Counted from the first letter of the stretch, positions 23,627 through 35,750 are shown. The stretch: 64,000 nt of DNA from Gonapodya sp. JEL0774 (GCA_027604505.1 JADIIX010000038.1:42217-106216); one strand, 5' to 3'. The notes: generated by a model not told the origin, from the sequence alone. Made by a program: numbers and translations.

Positions 23627-26600
23627 TCAATCTACAGAGCACCAGCACTCACAATCCGCTACAGGACACTCGGCATGATTTTTGAACCAGCCCATTATGT
23701 GTCCCGCGTGGCCCCCATGACCGCACTTCTGACACCAAGTGAACCACATTTCGATAACGCTGGGTGCACCACCTGGATCTGCGATCGTTTCATCGCGCTC
23801 GCGCACCGAAGCAACGCTCTCCACTTCGACGGCACCATCAGGATCGGACGATGCGTGAAAACTATCTGTCCGTTCAGGTCCTGGTGAGGGCTGTGGGCTG
23901 GGAGAAGGTGGTGCCGCGGAAGCCCTCCCTGCATGTGTTCCGGCTCGTTTAGAGAGATATCCAATTCCTACCGGAGTGCCGGTCATGTTATCAAAATGGT
24001 ACGAGCCCTTTCGCGACATTCGCGGCGTTGACACCCCGTACATGCTAACTGATCCATCTAAGCCAGTGGTAGGACTTCCGCTTGGTGACACAGATCGAGG
24101 AATGTCGAGTCCCGCAGCAGGTCCAAAGTATGTCGGTCCACTTGGTCCCGGCTGAAGCACCGCAGGGGCAACGACTGAGCCATGAGAGGAATGAGAGCCG
24201 TGTGCCACAAAGCTTCCAGTCAATGAGGGTGCAGAAACACCGTGAGAAGATGCGGCGTACCGAACGGTATCGTGAGGTGTGCCCATGGGCAGTTCACACA
24301 CAGCACAACGTGGCAAAGTCTTCTTGCAGTGTTGACACACGGTTTGCTGTGTGTCCAGAAGGGGTGAACAAAGCGATTAATATGATGATAGAAATTGGAT
24401 TTTGATGCCCTGCTTACTCGCACGTCTTTTACGACCCCTGCACCCCCAACAATGCCTGGTGAACCTGCCAATAATTTGGAACCTTCCTTGCCGAATGCAA
24501 TCTGTACGCCTCCCCCTCCCCCTGGAACTGCCTGAAAATTGCCCATTCCGAATATGGCACTTGCATGTTGCAAGCTGTTGTTACAGTACAAGCACTTGAG
24601 TGCAATCTGAGGCGGTACGTCGAGATAGCGTCTGGCTAGAGCTGAAAGAGGAGGAAGTTGACGTAGTTGTTGTTGCGGAGTGAGTGGCATTTGGGTGGAG
24701 GCACTGCCTGAAGTCAAGCTGGTTGATGGAGAAGGTTTGGCGGGCGACGAGATATAATTATTCACAGCGTTTCGAGGCAAGATAGAGATCTGCCCTGAAG
24801 GCGGCAGAAAAGCTTCTCCCGAAATGAAGCGTCCTCGGGCAATGTCGAAATGTGCACGCTGGTGATAGAATTGGAATCGATCAAGAAGAGAGCGATAACT
24901 AGAAGGCACGTTGAAAAGATTGCGAACCACTTTAAGTTGTCGAATCACAGACAACAAAACTCACTTCTCAACCCATTCGTCAACACGTGGGTTTGCAAAT
25001 CGACCCGGCACCACCACTGACCCAAGCAATGCAGCAGTTTGCACATCCCCTGTCTTGTCCACATACTTCTCCAGCAGTTCAATACCCGCAGGTTGCAGTC
25101 CCGTTACGAGGAGTCCCTCTAGGTTGCCGGTGGAGATAACTTGGTATATCGTCGTCCTGAGAAACCCACCCAACTCGTTGTTTCCAAGAAACCGTAGGGC
25201 AACGCCGATACGGTCACGTAAGGAAATACCTTGCTCGTTCAATACTCCCGACCAGTCGCCCTCTCTCGATATCAGCGAAAACATTGCTCGGAGATATGCG
25301 TCAGTGAGATCTTTCGTAAGCCCAGCAAACATATTTTTCCACAATGTCTGCAGTGGAGTTTTCGCTGGGCTGACAGAAGAGCTGGGTCTAGTGGCGACAG
25401 ATGGTGACCCCAGTCCATCAAAGTAAACACCACTTTTAACGCTTCTATCTGCCATAGATGGTCCTCCCGGCGCCAGAACCCCGTTCACTAGATCACTTGG
25501 TAGTTGAGTTCCAACAGCAGCTGCTGCGAGAGCCGTGCCAACCAGCTTCAGTCGCTCATTTCCGGAACGGTTGAGACTCTTTACTGCTCTCGCTAATCCA
25601 CCACCGCGGAACAGACTCCATCCAGCGGCCTTTTCCCACTCCCCGCGCTCTTCCATACCCTGTAAAGCTCGCTCCAAATCGTCTCGGTCTCGATCTGAAT
25701 CACCGTCAGGGGATCCCCAGCCGCACATGGCAAGAGCAAGGCGACGGTAGGGTTCTAATTGTGTCGGGGATTGGCGAGTAATCGACTCTAAAGACGATAA
25801 TGGTGAGTATTTAAGTATTGCGTATGATTGGGAACTGCTACCGATATGGATACTCAGCCCACCTCGTTCTCCCACAAAAGCGTCCATTATGACGTCCGCC
25901 ACGCCACTAAATGCAAGCTCCCGACCCTCTAGTATAGCCTTTCCCGAAGTAACGAGCTGCTTTGCAGCTAAGACGATCCCACCATATGTCAATAACATCG
26001 AAAAGGACGAACAACGGAAAAATAAGTTTGAAACTCACTAGCGACCCATTCCCACACATTCCTCAACTCTTTTGAGGAGACATCATCCTTCCAGACTCGC
26101 TCCCAGGGCGAGTCCGATTTTTTAATACCTGCAGAGGCCTTCGGCGCTCCCCCTTCGGACACTCTCCCCCTCTCTCTCTCTCGCCATTGAGCTTTCGTCT
26201 CACTTCGTTCTTGTGCAAAGAATTCCACATTCCGGTCAGCGTCCATTCCGTAGCCTTTCGCCGCTCGAGCGCGGATTGTGAACGCCACGTCGTAAACGTC
26301 GCGGTGAAGCAGCACCCCGGGAGGGAGGTCAACAAGGCTAGCAGCAGGATTTCGACGAGCAGAAATTTTTGGAACCCTTAACCCTGTCGAGGCTCCTCCG
26401 TTGATCGCACCACCGTTCCCAGCTCGTTCCCATCTTCCCACTTCTCTGATCATCTCCCCTGCACCAACTACTGCAACGCTTCGTCCTCCCGACCACATCA
26501 GTCCCCCAAGTGGATTCCAGCACAGCTGAAGGTGTTCTCGCATCTCCAATACCTCAATGCGCTCGGCTGGATCACCCGAATTCATAGAGTACACTACCGG

Positions 26601-29155
26601 TGGAGTAGTTGGAGCAAGAAACAGACTCTGTAGTGCAGAGGAGTGGCGCAGAGATGAGTTCGATGGCGTTGAGAAGTTAGGCTCAGAATCCGAGCCACTT
26701 CCCACAATGCTTGACAGTCGTGAGCCGGACGCTGTCCGTGGCCAGCCTTTCCAACTCGAATGTACGTGGTGCACGGCAACAGCTGCAGCACCCGAGCCAG
26801 AGATTCCTGCTCCTGCAGCAGCTGCTGCTGCCTGCAGCTGCTGTTGCTGAGCGGTGGGGTTACTCGTTATAACCACAATTTTGTGAGCTGCCTCCTCAAC
26901 CGAGCGAGCGGGTAATGGGGGAAATGTTGGAGGCGTCGGAGCCTGGGAGACTTTTGCTCCCTGATATCCCCCACCACCACCGCGGATCGCGAGGGGGCCT
27001 GGAACAAATGCAAAGCAAGTCACAGGTGTTCCATAACCTGTACGAACAGCGCGAATCTGCCAGAGTAAGGGATTTGTGCCTGCAGGGCTGACTCCAACTT
27101 TCGTGACCCCGGCCAACGCAAGGTCGTCCTTCGCAGTCACACCAAACACACTGCTGGTCGCCGTTGCACCTCCATCTGCGACAAAGTCAGATCCCTCATT
27201 GTCACCGAGCACGTAGCCACCCTCTTCCGATGCGACTCGCCTTGCTTCTACCGCCTCCACCACATCCCACACTTTCACCACTGGTGAGTTCACTCCTGTC
27301 CCTGCCAGCACACCAGTTCTATCCCCACTCCAACCAATTTGCGCCACACCCATCTTCCACTCCGTGGGACAGGCAACGCTCACCACCGGCTCTGAAGTCC
27401 TCCGTAGGTCCCACAGCTTGATCCCGCCGTCGGGTCCCTCCGCGTAGCTCGCCATCAGATGTGGTCGCCGGGGGTCAAAGCAAAGCCCAGATACGTACCG
27501 AGTAGTAACCGAAGCCGTCGGGGACGAACCGGAACCCGAACGAAGATCGTATATTCGGACATGCTTTCCTCCGGCTCCCGCCGCCAGCCGGTGGGGCAAT
27601 GTGGGCAGCCAAACAAGGGAGTGAATCGATTCGGCTGGTGCAAAGGTAGAGTGCGGTGGTTTGGGTGGAGTAGGGGAAGCGGTTGAGGAGGATGGTGTTG
27701 ATGGACGTGGTGGTGGAGCAAAGGAGTTGCCGGAACCAGACAGGAGGGATGAAGGGCGGGACGCGGTAGGCGCAGTGATTTCCGAATATGAAGATGGTGC
27801 TGGAGGAGTACCGAGTTCCTCCTCGGAGGAGAGCGAGTCGAACCGGCGTGCAGCAGGTGCTCCCCACGACGAGAAACCTGCACCGGTACTAGGTGCCGAC
27901 CAGATGGGATCCACGCCATGTTCTAGGTCCCATACATAGAGTCCGCTGTCATTGCGGACCTTGTCGAACCCTGCGGCGAGGAAGCGGGGATCGGAGGGGC
28001 AGAAAGAGACAGCGTTACAAGTGCGGGCGTGGCGGGGTTGTAGTTCGGCCAAGGCCTTGGTGGGAGGTGCCTGAGCAGCAGAATATGAGGACGACGGGAC
28101 TATCGCCGTTGTCGGCTTGGAAGGGCTTAGGCCTGCGAAGGAGGAGAGACGGACAAGTGAGACGCGCCCGGTTTGCTGGCCAACAGCGAGGAGGTCGGGT
28201 ATGGCGGCAGAGGGAGACCATGCAAAGCATTTGGTAGTAAGCTGGAAATCCGAGTTGGTGGCGATGAGGGTACAGTGGGGCTGAGAGGATTGTGGTGGGG
28301 TACAACGGTGGACGATAGTTGTGGGTTGCAAGTAAAGAGGGTCAAGCAAGCAAAAGAATGATGGTGCGGTGTCACACAATGTCAACAACATGACAAGGGC
28401 TTCCGCAAAACGTTTTGTAACGGAGAGGCGTCCCTCTACAAAGCCTCTCCCATAGTCCTGATTCCAAAATGGTGTCCAAACCTGCACGAAGCTACAACGA
28501 GCGAAAGTCGTAGATTTCATTTGAGATCCCGACATGACAGGAATCGCAGAACCTCTGCCTTCCGGTAAAACACGAAAGTCTCCTGAAACAATTGCCGCAG
28601 ACAGAGAAAGGAAAGAGTGGGAAGGCCGGCACTTACCTGGTCGCCAACTTGATCGTACCGATACAGTTTCAGGTCCGGCACTCCTACCACGAAGTAAGAA
28701 CGGGGAGCCCACGACCAGCCGTGCAAAGGCGAAGTGGCCATACTGTAGTGACCCGGAACATCTTTGCCGGGAAACGGAAATCCATTTGACAGTCCAGCTG
28801 CAGCACCACGATCTGAACTGACACCATATCTGTCAGGAGCTCCGGCACCAACTGCAGCTCCTCCTACTCCTCCTGACGTGGAGTTCACCGCGATTCCGAT
28901 CGCAAAATCCGGATGAGGGCTCCATACAAGTCGCTTTGATCGCTGAAGTTGCAGCAGCTGCGATGGAGACGAGACAGAGGGAGCGGACGCAGCAGGGGCG
29001 GGAGGGGGAGGCTGCGAAAGGTGAATCGACTGTGCAGCAAGCGGAATTGGGGACAGAGTCTGTTGCGGCGGAAACCCCCGTGGTGCGTGCTGCGAGTGAT
29101 GGGCAGTCTGTCCAGTTCCAACCGATCCCGCAGAGAAATAGGGATAGCTCGTCAT
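23627..29155 (-). CDS. MIOS: GATOR2/SEACAT subunit MIOS (yeast Sea4)
   Basis: WD40-plus-zinc-domain subunit of the GATOR2 complex, which relays amino-acid status to TORC1 at the vacuole or lysosome. Five exons (28637-29155, 26039-28280, 24965-25967, 24418-24898, 23627-24346) sum to 1654 residues in frame. Evidence: [14 protein letters not shown] and [19 protein letters not shown] at the start of the propeller; [46 protein letters not shown]; a helical middle; and a C-terminal zinc region with [27 protein letters not shown] and finally [20 protein letters not shown] plus [10 protein letters not shown], the Mio/Sea4 signature. It is much longer than usual (about 875 residues in human, 1038 in yeast) because of Ser/Pro/Gly-rich insertions between blades and inside the zinc domain. 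The 356-bp intron after exon 1 is placed to restore the blade and is the least certain join. Confidence 0.9.
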
Positions 29156-29396
29156 CGATCAACTTGATTCTCTCAGATCAGGAATCGACATGCAAAAAAA
29201 TAAGAATGATAGGTGGCCGTCGGGCCGAACAGTACTCAGTTCGCCATGGACTGGAAGTGCATAAGTCCCCACCACTCCTACCACTCTCGTATCGTGTAAC
29301 GTAAGGCTGGATTTCTCAAATCTTCTATGGGCTATTTCTGTGAGAGCACTTTTACACGAATTCAAAATTTCGATTTGTCTCCTGAAAAATCCATTC

Positions 29397-31219
29397 CTAT
29401 TCTAAAACTTCTCCTTCTTCTAACTCGTCCACCAATGCGCTGCTATCTTTGACTGGTTCAACTGGTGGATGCTCCGTGTCAGGTCCCCTAGTGGAAGGTC
29501 TTGTTGATTTTCGTCTTGACACAGTACGTTTATTCTTGGTCAGCTTCCGCTTCTTGTTGGGTGTAAAGTCATCGTCAGATTCGTCGGAATTATTTTCTTC
29601 AATCCAAGAAAGAGCGGTTTGGTTTTGGGACTAATGCATGGCTTGAGTTAGAACTGGCAAACAAGAACCTTGAAGGCCGACAAACATACCCATGTGAGTT
29701 CCCCGCCGCTTGTCAGCCTCTCGCAAAAGTATTCGTCAATCTTCCAGTCGAACAATTTGTTGATCATCTCGTTGGCTTCAGCTAAATCCACTTCTGCCAA
29801 TGTGGACTGTTTGATCCTTTCGGACGCTTGTGTCTTCTCCCAGTCCTCCATGATGCCATTATAAGCTTCACGAGGTTCAGCTTTACGGGCAACATCAGGG
29901 TCCAAAGAAGCACGAAGCCGAGCTAACAATTGTTCGCGAAGCTCTTTATTGAAGTTGACTCTCTTTGCCAAAACGTGAGACCAAAATTCAATCAAGGATA
30001 TTTTACGTGTAACTCACTGGAGTTGGTTCTGTCCGGGAACGAAGTCTGCTGTTCAAAACCTCCGACTCAGGGGAAGCGCCCCTCTTCCGCCTCTTCCGTG
30101 CCCCTGTCCCAAGCTCACCTTCTGGCTCGGGACACATAGTGACATCGGAGGGAAAGACCCTCTCCCGTGCCGGGACGTGAGAGCCACTGACTGTGTCGGA
30201 GTGGGCCACATCATGCGGTTCTGCAGCCCTTGCTGGACCCAGGTGAGGATTGTCGCTGGACTCTCCATCAACAATCGCATCTTGAAAGCGACTCTGTGGG
30301 GCAGGTGTGGTGAACCCAGCAAAGTATTCAGCAAGATGATCATCTGATGCGGGAGAGGGAAAGGCTGTGGTAGGTGCTGTGCATTCTGGGGGAATATTTC
30401 TACGAGATGTCGGAACTTCGACTAGCGGCTGCAGAAAAGACACGTAAATACTTCAGAGAATCAACCAGCATAGATACTAATTGATCCTCACCATTTCATC
30501 ACTTAGGAGTTCCACAAATTTCCGGCCAACATACTTTTGTTTTTTATGTAGAGTGCTCAATTCCTCGTGAATTCTTAGTAGAGAAAGCTCATCTTGTTCT
30601 ACTTTCGCCTGAAGAACTCTTTTGTGCCGAATGGCATCATCCAGTTGTTTCGAGATGTCAAGCACAAGTTGAGCTTCCACATCCCGCTTCTGTTGCTTCA
30701 AATCTGAAAGATCTTTATCAGTATTTTCAATTTCTTTCAATAGACGTGGCTTTGCTGGCTGTGGAGGTTTGGCACACGGGAAATCTAAGGTTTGCTATCG
30801 AGCTCAACGGGTATAAACTACTCACATAGTCATCGTCTTCTGAAAGAAGTGCCAGGCCATCCACATATCTTTGTCGGAGAGCAGTCATTTTTTGAAATTG
30901 CGCTTCTAGTTTCTCGACTCTTTCTTTGGTCTGTAATTGTGTGACCTGTCTTTGTTCCAAGTCCGCAATGTCATTTGTGGTTGTGGTTATTCGTTTCTCT
31001 GTTTCTGCTATTTTCTCCTTGATATCAGTATATCTGAATGTATTTCGAGAGTGCGAAGAGTAGTTAGCCAATGGGGATAGATGATTTGATGGCAAATTGC
31101 ACAAATCCATCTCACTTCCGCCATTTTTCGTTCCATCCTAGTATGGCTTTTAGCAGAGCCTTGCGTTGCTCTTCCGTTTCTCTCATCGTGTCCATCTGCG
31201 ATTTTGACGAGTGTGACAT
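29397..31219 (-). CDS. Unassigned coiled-coil nuclear-type protein
   Basis: I do not recognise the family. The model starts at ATG 31219 (MSHSSKSQMDTMRETEE) and runs through about six exons to a stop at 29397. Residues about 25-200 are strongly coiled coil (IKEKIAETEKRITTTTNDIA, LKQQKRDVEAQLVLDISKQL, LSLLRIHEELSTLHKKQK). A disordered Pro/Ser/acidic stretch contains a basic cluster ARKRRKRG, likely a nuclear signal. A second helical part (NFNKELREQLLARLRASLD, MINKLFDWKIDEYFCERL) is followed by an acidic then basic tail (NSDESDDDFTPNKKRKLTK) ending in a run of Glu. Two coiled coils with a charged tail would suit a kinetochore or chromatin scaffold, but this is only a guess. The splice joins fit phase, though small exon errors are possible. 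Confidence 0.6.
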
Positions 31220-31299
31220 ATTTGTAGCTTGAAGTTTTCGAAAGCGAGATGGCAAGACACGGGAGAAAGCGGAGATGCAATCAGCATGCGCTCGCTCAC

Positions 31300-31880
31300 G
31301 GAATGTAGAGGGTAAATCTAGAGGTATCGTGAATGATGGACGAGAATGAAAAGGGGTTTCTCGGGTTCTCGTGGGGACAGGTGGCCTTTTGAGTTACTCC
31401 GCGGGGGTCGGTTCAGTGATCAGCAATCAGCGACTCAGCCATCTTCCCAAAAAGGTAAACTCTCGTGAACACCGTTCCTCAACCTTTGCTCACAAAACCG
31501 AGAGGTCTGGAATTCATCAGCTTTGCTATTCGCTCGCACAGCAGCTGATCGGAGCTATCGTGGCTACTATTCTGACTGAATGGAACGCAAGTGGGTTTGA
31601 TATTTCTTTCCAACTACCCGAAAGCATGCTAGAGTTTCTCCGAGGCATTGCTCTTGAACCTGACGCTGGCGAACTCCCAGTTGGCCAGTTTCCACCACGC
31701 CTCAATGTAGGATGCACCAGCACTGATGTGTGGCGCGAGCGCATCATGAGCATAGGGAAGCGGCAAAAGAGTGAAGGGAGCGCCATCTGATGGTGAGTGT
31801 TAGGGGGTTTTGAAAGCGCACTATAAATGCCACGATTATGTGGTTGAGCACCAATAAGATTACGAAATCTGATCATTATA
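31300..31880. repeat. Partial duplicate of the 34.42-35.83 kb SOD block
   Basis: From about 31300 the sequence follows 34430 onward with roughly 75-85% identity by eye. Shared stretches include one ending in a TCGTGAATGATG string, TTCAGTGATCAGCAATCAGC (31413 and 34532), CAGCTGATCGGAGCTAT, the last codons of SOD, the first codons of SOD and its upstream sequence (GAGCACCAATAA, 31848 and 35807). About 600 bp of SOD coding sequence is missing here. Confidence 0.85.
31629..31788 (-). pseudogene. Superoxide dismutase pseudogene, internally deleted
   Basis: The left part matches the last 31 codons and stop of the intact SOD gene (34842-34935). The right part, after a junction near 31721, matches its first 23 codons (35538-35606). 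The 602 bp between them in the intact gene, including both introns and the active-site residues, are gone. A one-base deletion next to the ATG also breaks the frame. It cannot encode a working enzyme. Its old promoter side is still recognisable to about 31880. Confidence 0.85.
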
Positions 31881-32439
31881 TCTGATCCTCAGAATACGTA
31901 TACGGTATGTCGTACTATTTATATACTACTGTGGTCGAGATGTGGACCCCAAGTGTCACGCTTACACAATATGATCAATATCGCAAATTGGTCCAAGATT
32001 CGAAACAACAGTTGTAATTCTTTCTCTCCCAGTGCGCCTGCCACCTGCCATCTCTCCCATTGCCCTTCATTCTCTATCTCCATATCAACACTCTCCTTTG
32101 TTTCCTCACCTTGGCAGCTTCCGCTCTTAGGAAAGCACTCTTTGTCATTTTTACACTGATTATCGGGTCAGACTCCCAAATCTTCTTCTTCCTTGGGCGT
32201 GCACTAAGTGTTTCAATGAAGGGAAATCAGCTACTTCCCACTCTATGTTCTGCCAACAGGGACCTCTTACCTCAATGTTACTCACCTTGTGGTCCGGTTG
32301 CTATTGTCGTTCGAGCTTGCTACTGCGTTTGTTGAATCCATCCGGGTTCACTTGCGAAGGGACAATGTGCACAATGTGCCACGGTACTTTCTCGTGCTCA
32401 GCCATCGCACACATTTTGATTACACAGAAACCAATTACT
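31881..32439. other. Intergenic AT-rich stretch with an F-box gene fragment
   Basis: No coding gene seen. At 32281-32340 the sequence resembles the 5' coding end of the neighbouring F-box gene (34361-34420), sharing TTGCTATTGTCGTTCGAGC and continuing with several mismatches. It is probably another remnant of the rearrangement that copied the SOD block. Confidence 0.6.
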
Positions 32440-34420
32440 CTACTTTAGCGGAGCCTTCGGTAAAATATTCCACAAATATTCTGGAATTCTCGTGTCAAAT
32501 GATAAGCGTGCTGTTTTTGACTCCGCAAGAGTTGTTCGACCTTCAAATTTCATCCCACGGCTAAGACCATATGCCCTCATATAGAGAACGATGGTCGGTA
32601 TATGCTCGATTGGTGCATTTGTGACGTAAACGGAGCCGATCTCACACATGAAGCGGCTGCCACGATCACGCTCCAAGTACCGACACACCAGCTCTTGTAT
32701 GTCCTCGGCTTTCCACATCTCACGCTCCCCAGGTCCTGGCGGCTTGTAATACAAGTAGATATCTGCAAGCAAACCGCGTTCAAGTTCAGTGGGTCTCGGC
32801 ATATTTCTCCTCTCTCTCCATATTCCTCGCTTCCTGAATTCTTCCCAGACGTCCTTGAAATCGCGCCGAAAAAGCGGAGCCGCAATCGTATCTTCATGAA
32901 CATGCTCACCGACGGATCTACGCTTGATTTCATCAGGAGATATAGAGACACTGAGCTTATGTTTCGGATTACATCGGAGTAGTCGAGAAGGCAATTGGAC
33001 GTTCGGACGTCCATCCAAGAGAGCGAATAGATGGTTTCTTGTCAGAACATTGTATCCTGGTAAATCCATCTTCCCATCCGTGCGGTGTATGTTGTAAAGT
33101 CGTCCATCAAGAATCGATAGAGTGATTTCGACACCCGGTCGTTCATGTTTCCACATCAAACGTTCTGCTACGACACCCCATGATCTACACACTGCTGCAA
33201 GTCGTGAGAAGATGGAACTGGCGTGGAAATGTCTGAAGATGAGACATAGGATTTCAGGTGGTAGTAAAGGCGCCTTCCTATGAATTGAGGATGGTGCTTT
33301 CACCGGCGTGGCCATGTCCATCGTGTGTGATGATATTGTTGTTGGTGCGGATGATTCACGTTGAACTGGGGTATTCTGGGAAGTGGTTCCTGTCGGTCTG
33401 GACCGTTTGGGACCTCGAGCGCCACTTCCAGAAGCGCTTTGGAGTGCCTGTACTGGGGCAGAAAGTGGAGGAAACGAGGAAGGAAGGACGCCCGTCCCGG
33501 TCCGGAAGGGAGGAATATTCTTCACGTCCACACGAAGGGAGTTCTTCAGTTGTGCGGCTTGGGACTCTTCGCGAACTGGACCGGACCTTGCCCCTGTAGC
33601 ACGAGACAGGCCACTAATTGGACGTCCAACGCAAGGCTTGTCGTTTGCTTTTGATTTTACAATGGGCGATGGCCGAGGAGACGGGACATTGATATTGGAA
33701 GTAGCAAGTGTTTGTGTTGTTGTCCCGTTTTACTCTTGTCGTGCAAAGAGGCGGGCTGTAATGGATGGACCAGAACAAAGAGCTCATATCAAAGTTAGGC
33801 AGCTGGAGCGAACGGAGAGTGAAAACGTACCACAGGAAGCTCTTTCAGAGCCGGGAGCTTTTGCGAGTTTCCTGCATTCCGCCACGGATGGATCGACCGA
33901 TGTGCATCATTTTTCAAGGCGCTCGATAGTATTGATGTGACTGAATGGCCTTTCGGGGGTGGTTTCGGGACCAGATGACTGGGTATCTGTTGGTTGACGA
34001 AATTGGCGGTGACGGCGGAGAGGGGCCTGTCTTTCGGCTTTCCCGCTGCCCGGGAACTTAAAGGCTGCGCTTGAAGAGTTGTCAGCCGAGAGCGCCTGTC
34101 GGGTAGGTTTCTGTCGACTGCCATCAATTGAAAGGGTGAAAATGCATTGGTTGTTTGGAACGAATACTGTGGTCGCGAGCCTTGGCCTACTCCTTGGGAT
34201 CTTCGCTGGATCGACGATACCATGCTCTTCGAAATGATCTTTGATGGAGTTTTCGAGATTTTTGGCGGTGCTGTCGATGGTAAATCCAAATCAATCGCTC
34301 ATTCTCCGCTGGGGAGACAACAGCAAGGGATTCACCACCGTCTCTTTCCCCACATTGAATCACCATGTTGGTCTCGTTGCTATTGTCGTTCGAGCTTGCT
34401 GCCGCGCTCGGTGAATCCAT
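32440..34420 (-). CDS. F-box protein
   Basis: Predicted substrate adaptor of an SCF ubiquitin ligase. The main exon (about 33646 to the stop at 32440) encodes a Ser/Pro-rich lead and then an F-box at LLPPEILCLIFRHFHASSIF followed by SRLAAVCRSWGVVAERLMW. About 270 residues after it have no LRR, WD40 or Kelch repeats that I can recognise (FKDVWEEFRKRGIWRERRN, ADIYLYYKPPGPGE). The upstream exon (about 33830-34280) is basic and Ser/Pro-rich and ends at a GTACGT donor. A further 5' exon may begin at ATG 34420 (MDSPSAAASSNDNS); its join is unresolved, so the protein start is uncertain. Its 5' end lies at the border of the duplicated SOD block, and a copy of that end sits at 32281-32340. Confidence 0.7.
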
Positions 34421-34841
34421 TTTGCTCACGGTATGTAGAGGGCAATTCTAGGGGTATCGTGAATGATGAGCGAGAATTAAAAATTGTTCTCGTGTTCTCG
34501 TGGGGACTGGTGGCCTAGTTACTCCGCGGGGTTCCAGCGGTTCAGTGATCAGCAATCAGCGACTCAGCCATCTTCCCAAAAGGTAAATTTTCATGATCAA
34601 GGGTCCTCGACCGTTGCTCACAAAACCGAGCAGTCTGGAATTCCGCAGACTTGTTATCCGGTTACACACCAGCTGATCGGAGCTATTGTGGCTATGCTCA
34701 CCAAATGGCGGTAGTGATAGAATGAACCATCGGCATGTAACGCAAGTGGGTTTGATACGTCTTTCCAACTATTGCGCGAAAGCTTGCTGCAAAAGATATT
34801 CACTCTAGATACATGAAATCCTCCCCCAGCCCTGCCTGTAA

Positions 34842-35606
34842 CTAGAGTTTCTCCGAGGCATTGCTCTTGAACCTGGCGCTGGCGAAGTCCCAGTTAGCCA
34901 GTTTCCACCACGCCTCAATGTAGGATGCACGAGCATTCCGATAATCCACATAGTACGCATGCTCCCAGACATCGCATGTGAGGAGGGGCAGGAGGTGGAT
35001 ATCTACATGGTGCATCGAACTCTCAACTCTCTTCCTTTGAGCAAGCACGCCACGCTTACCTTCAAGTGGAGTTCCAGCGTCGTGTGTCTGAACAATTTTC
35101 AGTTTTTCGCTGGTTTTATCGATCACCAGCCAAGCCCATCCACTTCCAAAGTGTCCTGCAGCGGCTGCGGTGAATTCTTTCTGGAAGGCCTCGAATGATC
35201 CAAAGGAACTTTCAATGGCTGCAAGAAGTTCTCCACTCGGTCTTCTTCCAGGGTTGTTGCCATCCACTGGTGAAAGGCTCTTCCAATAAAAGTCGTGGTT
35301 GTAGATTTGCGCCGCTGCATTGAAAACGGCGGCGGGTACAGACGAGCGTGAGACGATGATATCCTCAACGGTCTTCGATGCCAGAGTCTTTTCAATAGCA
35401 ACAAGTTCGTTAAGCTTAGAGACGTAGCCTGTGAATAAGTAACCATATCGCGCGACACTGTTAAGTTGAATTCTGCTTGAAACCCGAAGATACTCCTCAC
35501 CAGCATGATGCTTTCCGTAGTGATAGGAGATAGTTTCCGCACTGATATGTGGCGCGAGCGCATCCTGAGCATAGGGAAGCGGCGAAAGAGTGAAGGGAGC
35601 GGACAT
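34842..35606 (-). CDS. Superoxide dismutase, Fe-type (bacterial SodB-like)
   Basis: Converts superoxide to H2O2 and O2. Exons 35501-35606, 35060-35428 and 34842-35002 give 211 residues in frame; the size is typical. The metal ligands are all present: His in ISYHYGKHHA, His in AAQIYNHDFYW, and Asp plus His in CDVWEHAYYVDYRNARA. The opening SPLPYAQDALAPHISAETI and the AAQIYNHDFYWKSL block resemble bacterial Fe-SOD (SodB) rather than fungal mitochondrial Mn-SOD, and there is no presequence, so a cytosolic enzyme is likely. GHFGSGWAWLV sits where Fe and Mn types differ; metal choice cannot be settled by reading. Two introns (72 and 57 bp) show it is a resident eukaryotic gene. A deleted copy lies at 31629-31788. 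Confidence 0.92.
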   Translation of the reverse strand: MSAPFTLSPLPYAQDALAPHISAETISYHYGKHHAGEEYLRVSSRIQLNSVARYGYLFTGYVSKLNELVAIEKTLASKTVEDIIVSRSSVPAAVFNAAAQIYNHDFYWKSLSPVDGNNPGRRPSGELLAAIESSFGSFEAFQKEFTAAAAGHFGSGWAWLVIDKTSEKLKIVQTHDAGTPLEGKRGVLAQRKRVESSMHHVDIHLLPLLTCDVWEHAYYVDYRNARASYIEAWWKLANWDFASARFKSNASEKL

Positions 35607-35615
35607 CTGTACGTG

Positions 35616-35750
35616 AGCGTTTGGGGGGGGGGGGGTGGGCTGCGGTGGCGGCGGGGGTCCCGCGCGCGCTGGGGCGGTGTGGCCCGCGGCTCCGGCGCGC
35701 CCGTGGCCGCGGCCCGGGCGGCGCGGGCCCCACCCCGCCGCCGCTGATAC
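35616..35750. other. Extremely GC-rich block just upstream of SOD
   Basis: Begins with an uninterrupted run of G and continues with CGCGCGCGC, GGCCGCGGCCCGGG and CCCCGCCGCCG. Composition is far above its surroundings. The sister copy near 31800 lacks it and reads directly from the start codon region to the shared upstream sequence. It could be an insertion in the SOD promoter, a CpG-rich element or an assembly error. Confidence 0.7.

Noticed and set aside
24931-24964. A 34-bp intron in MIOS
   Set aside because: Phase does not match; the acceptor at 24899 does and gives a 66-bp intron.
35616-35750. Possible structural RNA or CRISPR-like repeat
   Set aside because: No regular repeat unit and no conserved partner; only composition is unusual.
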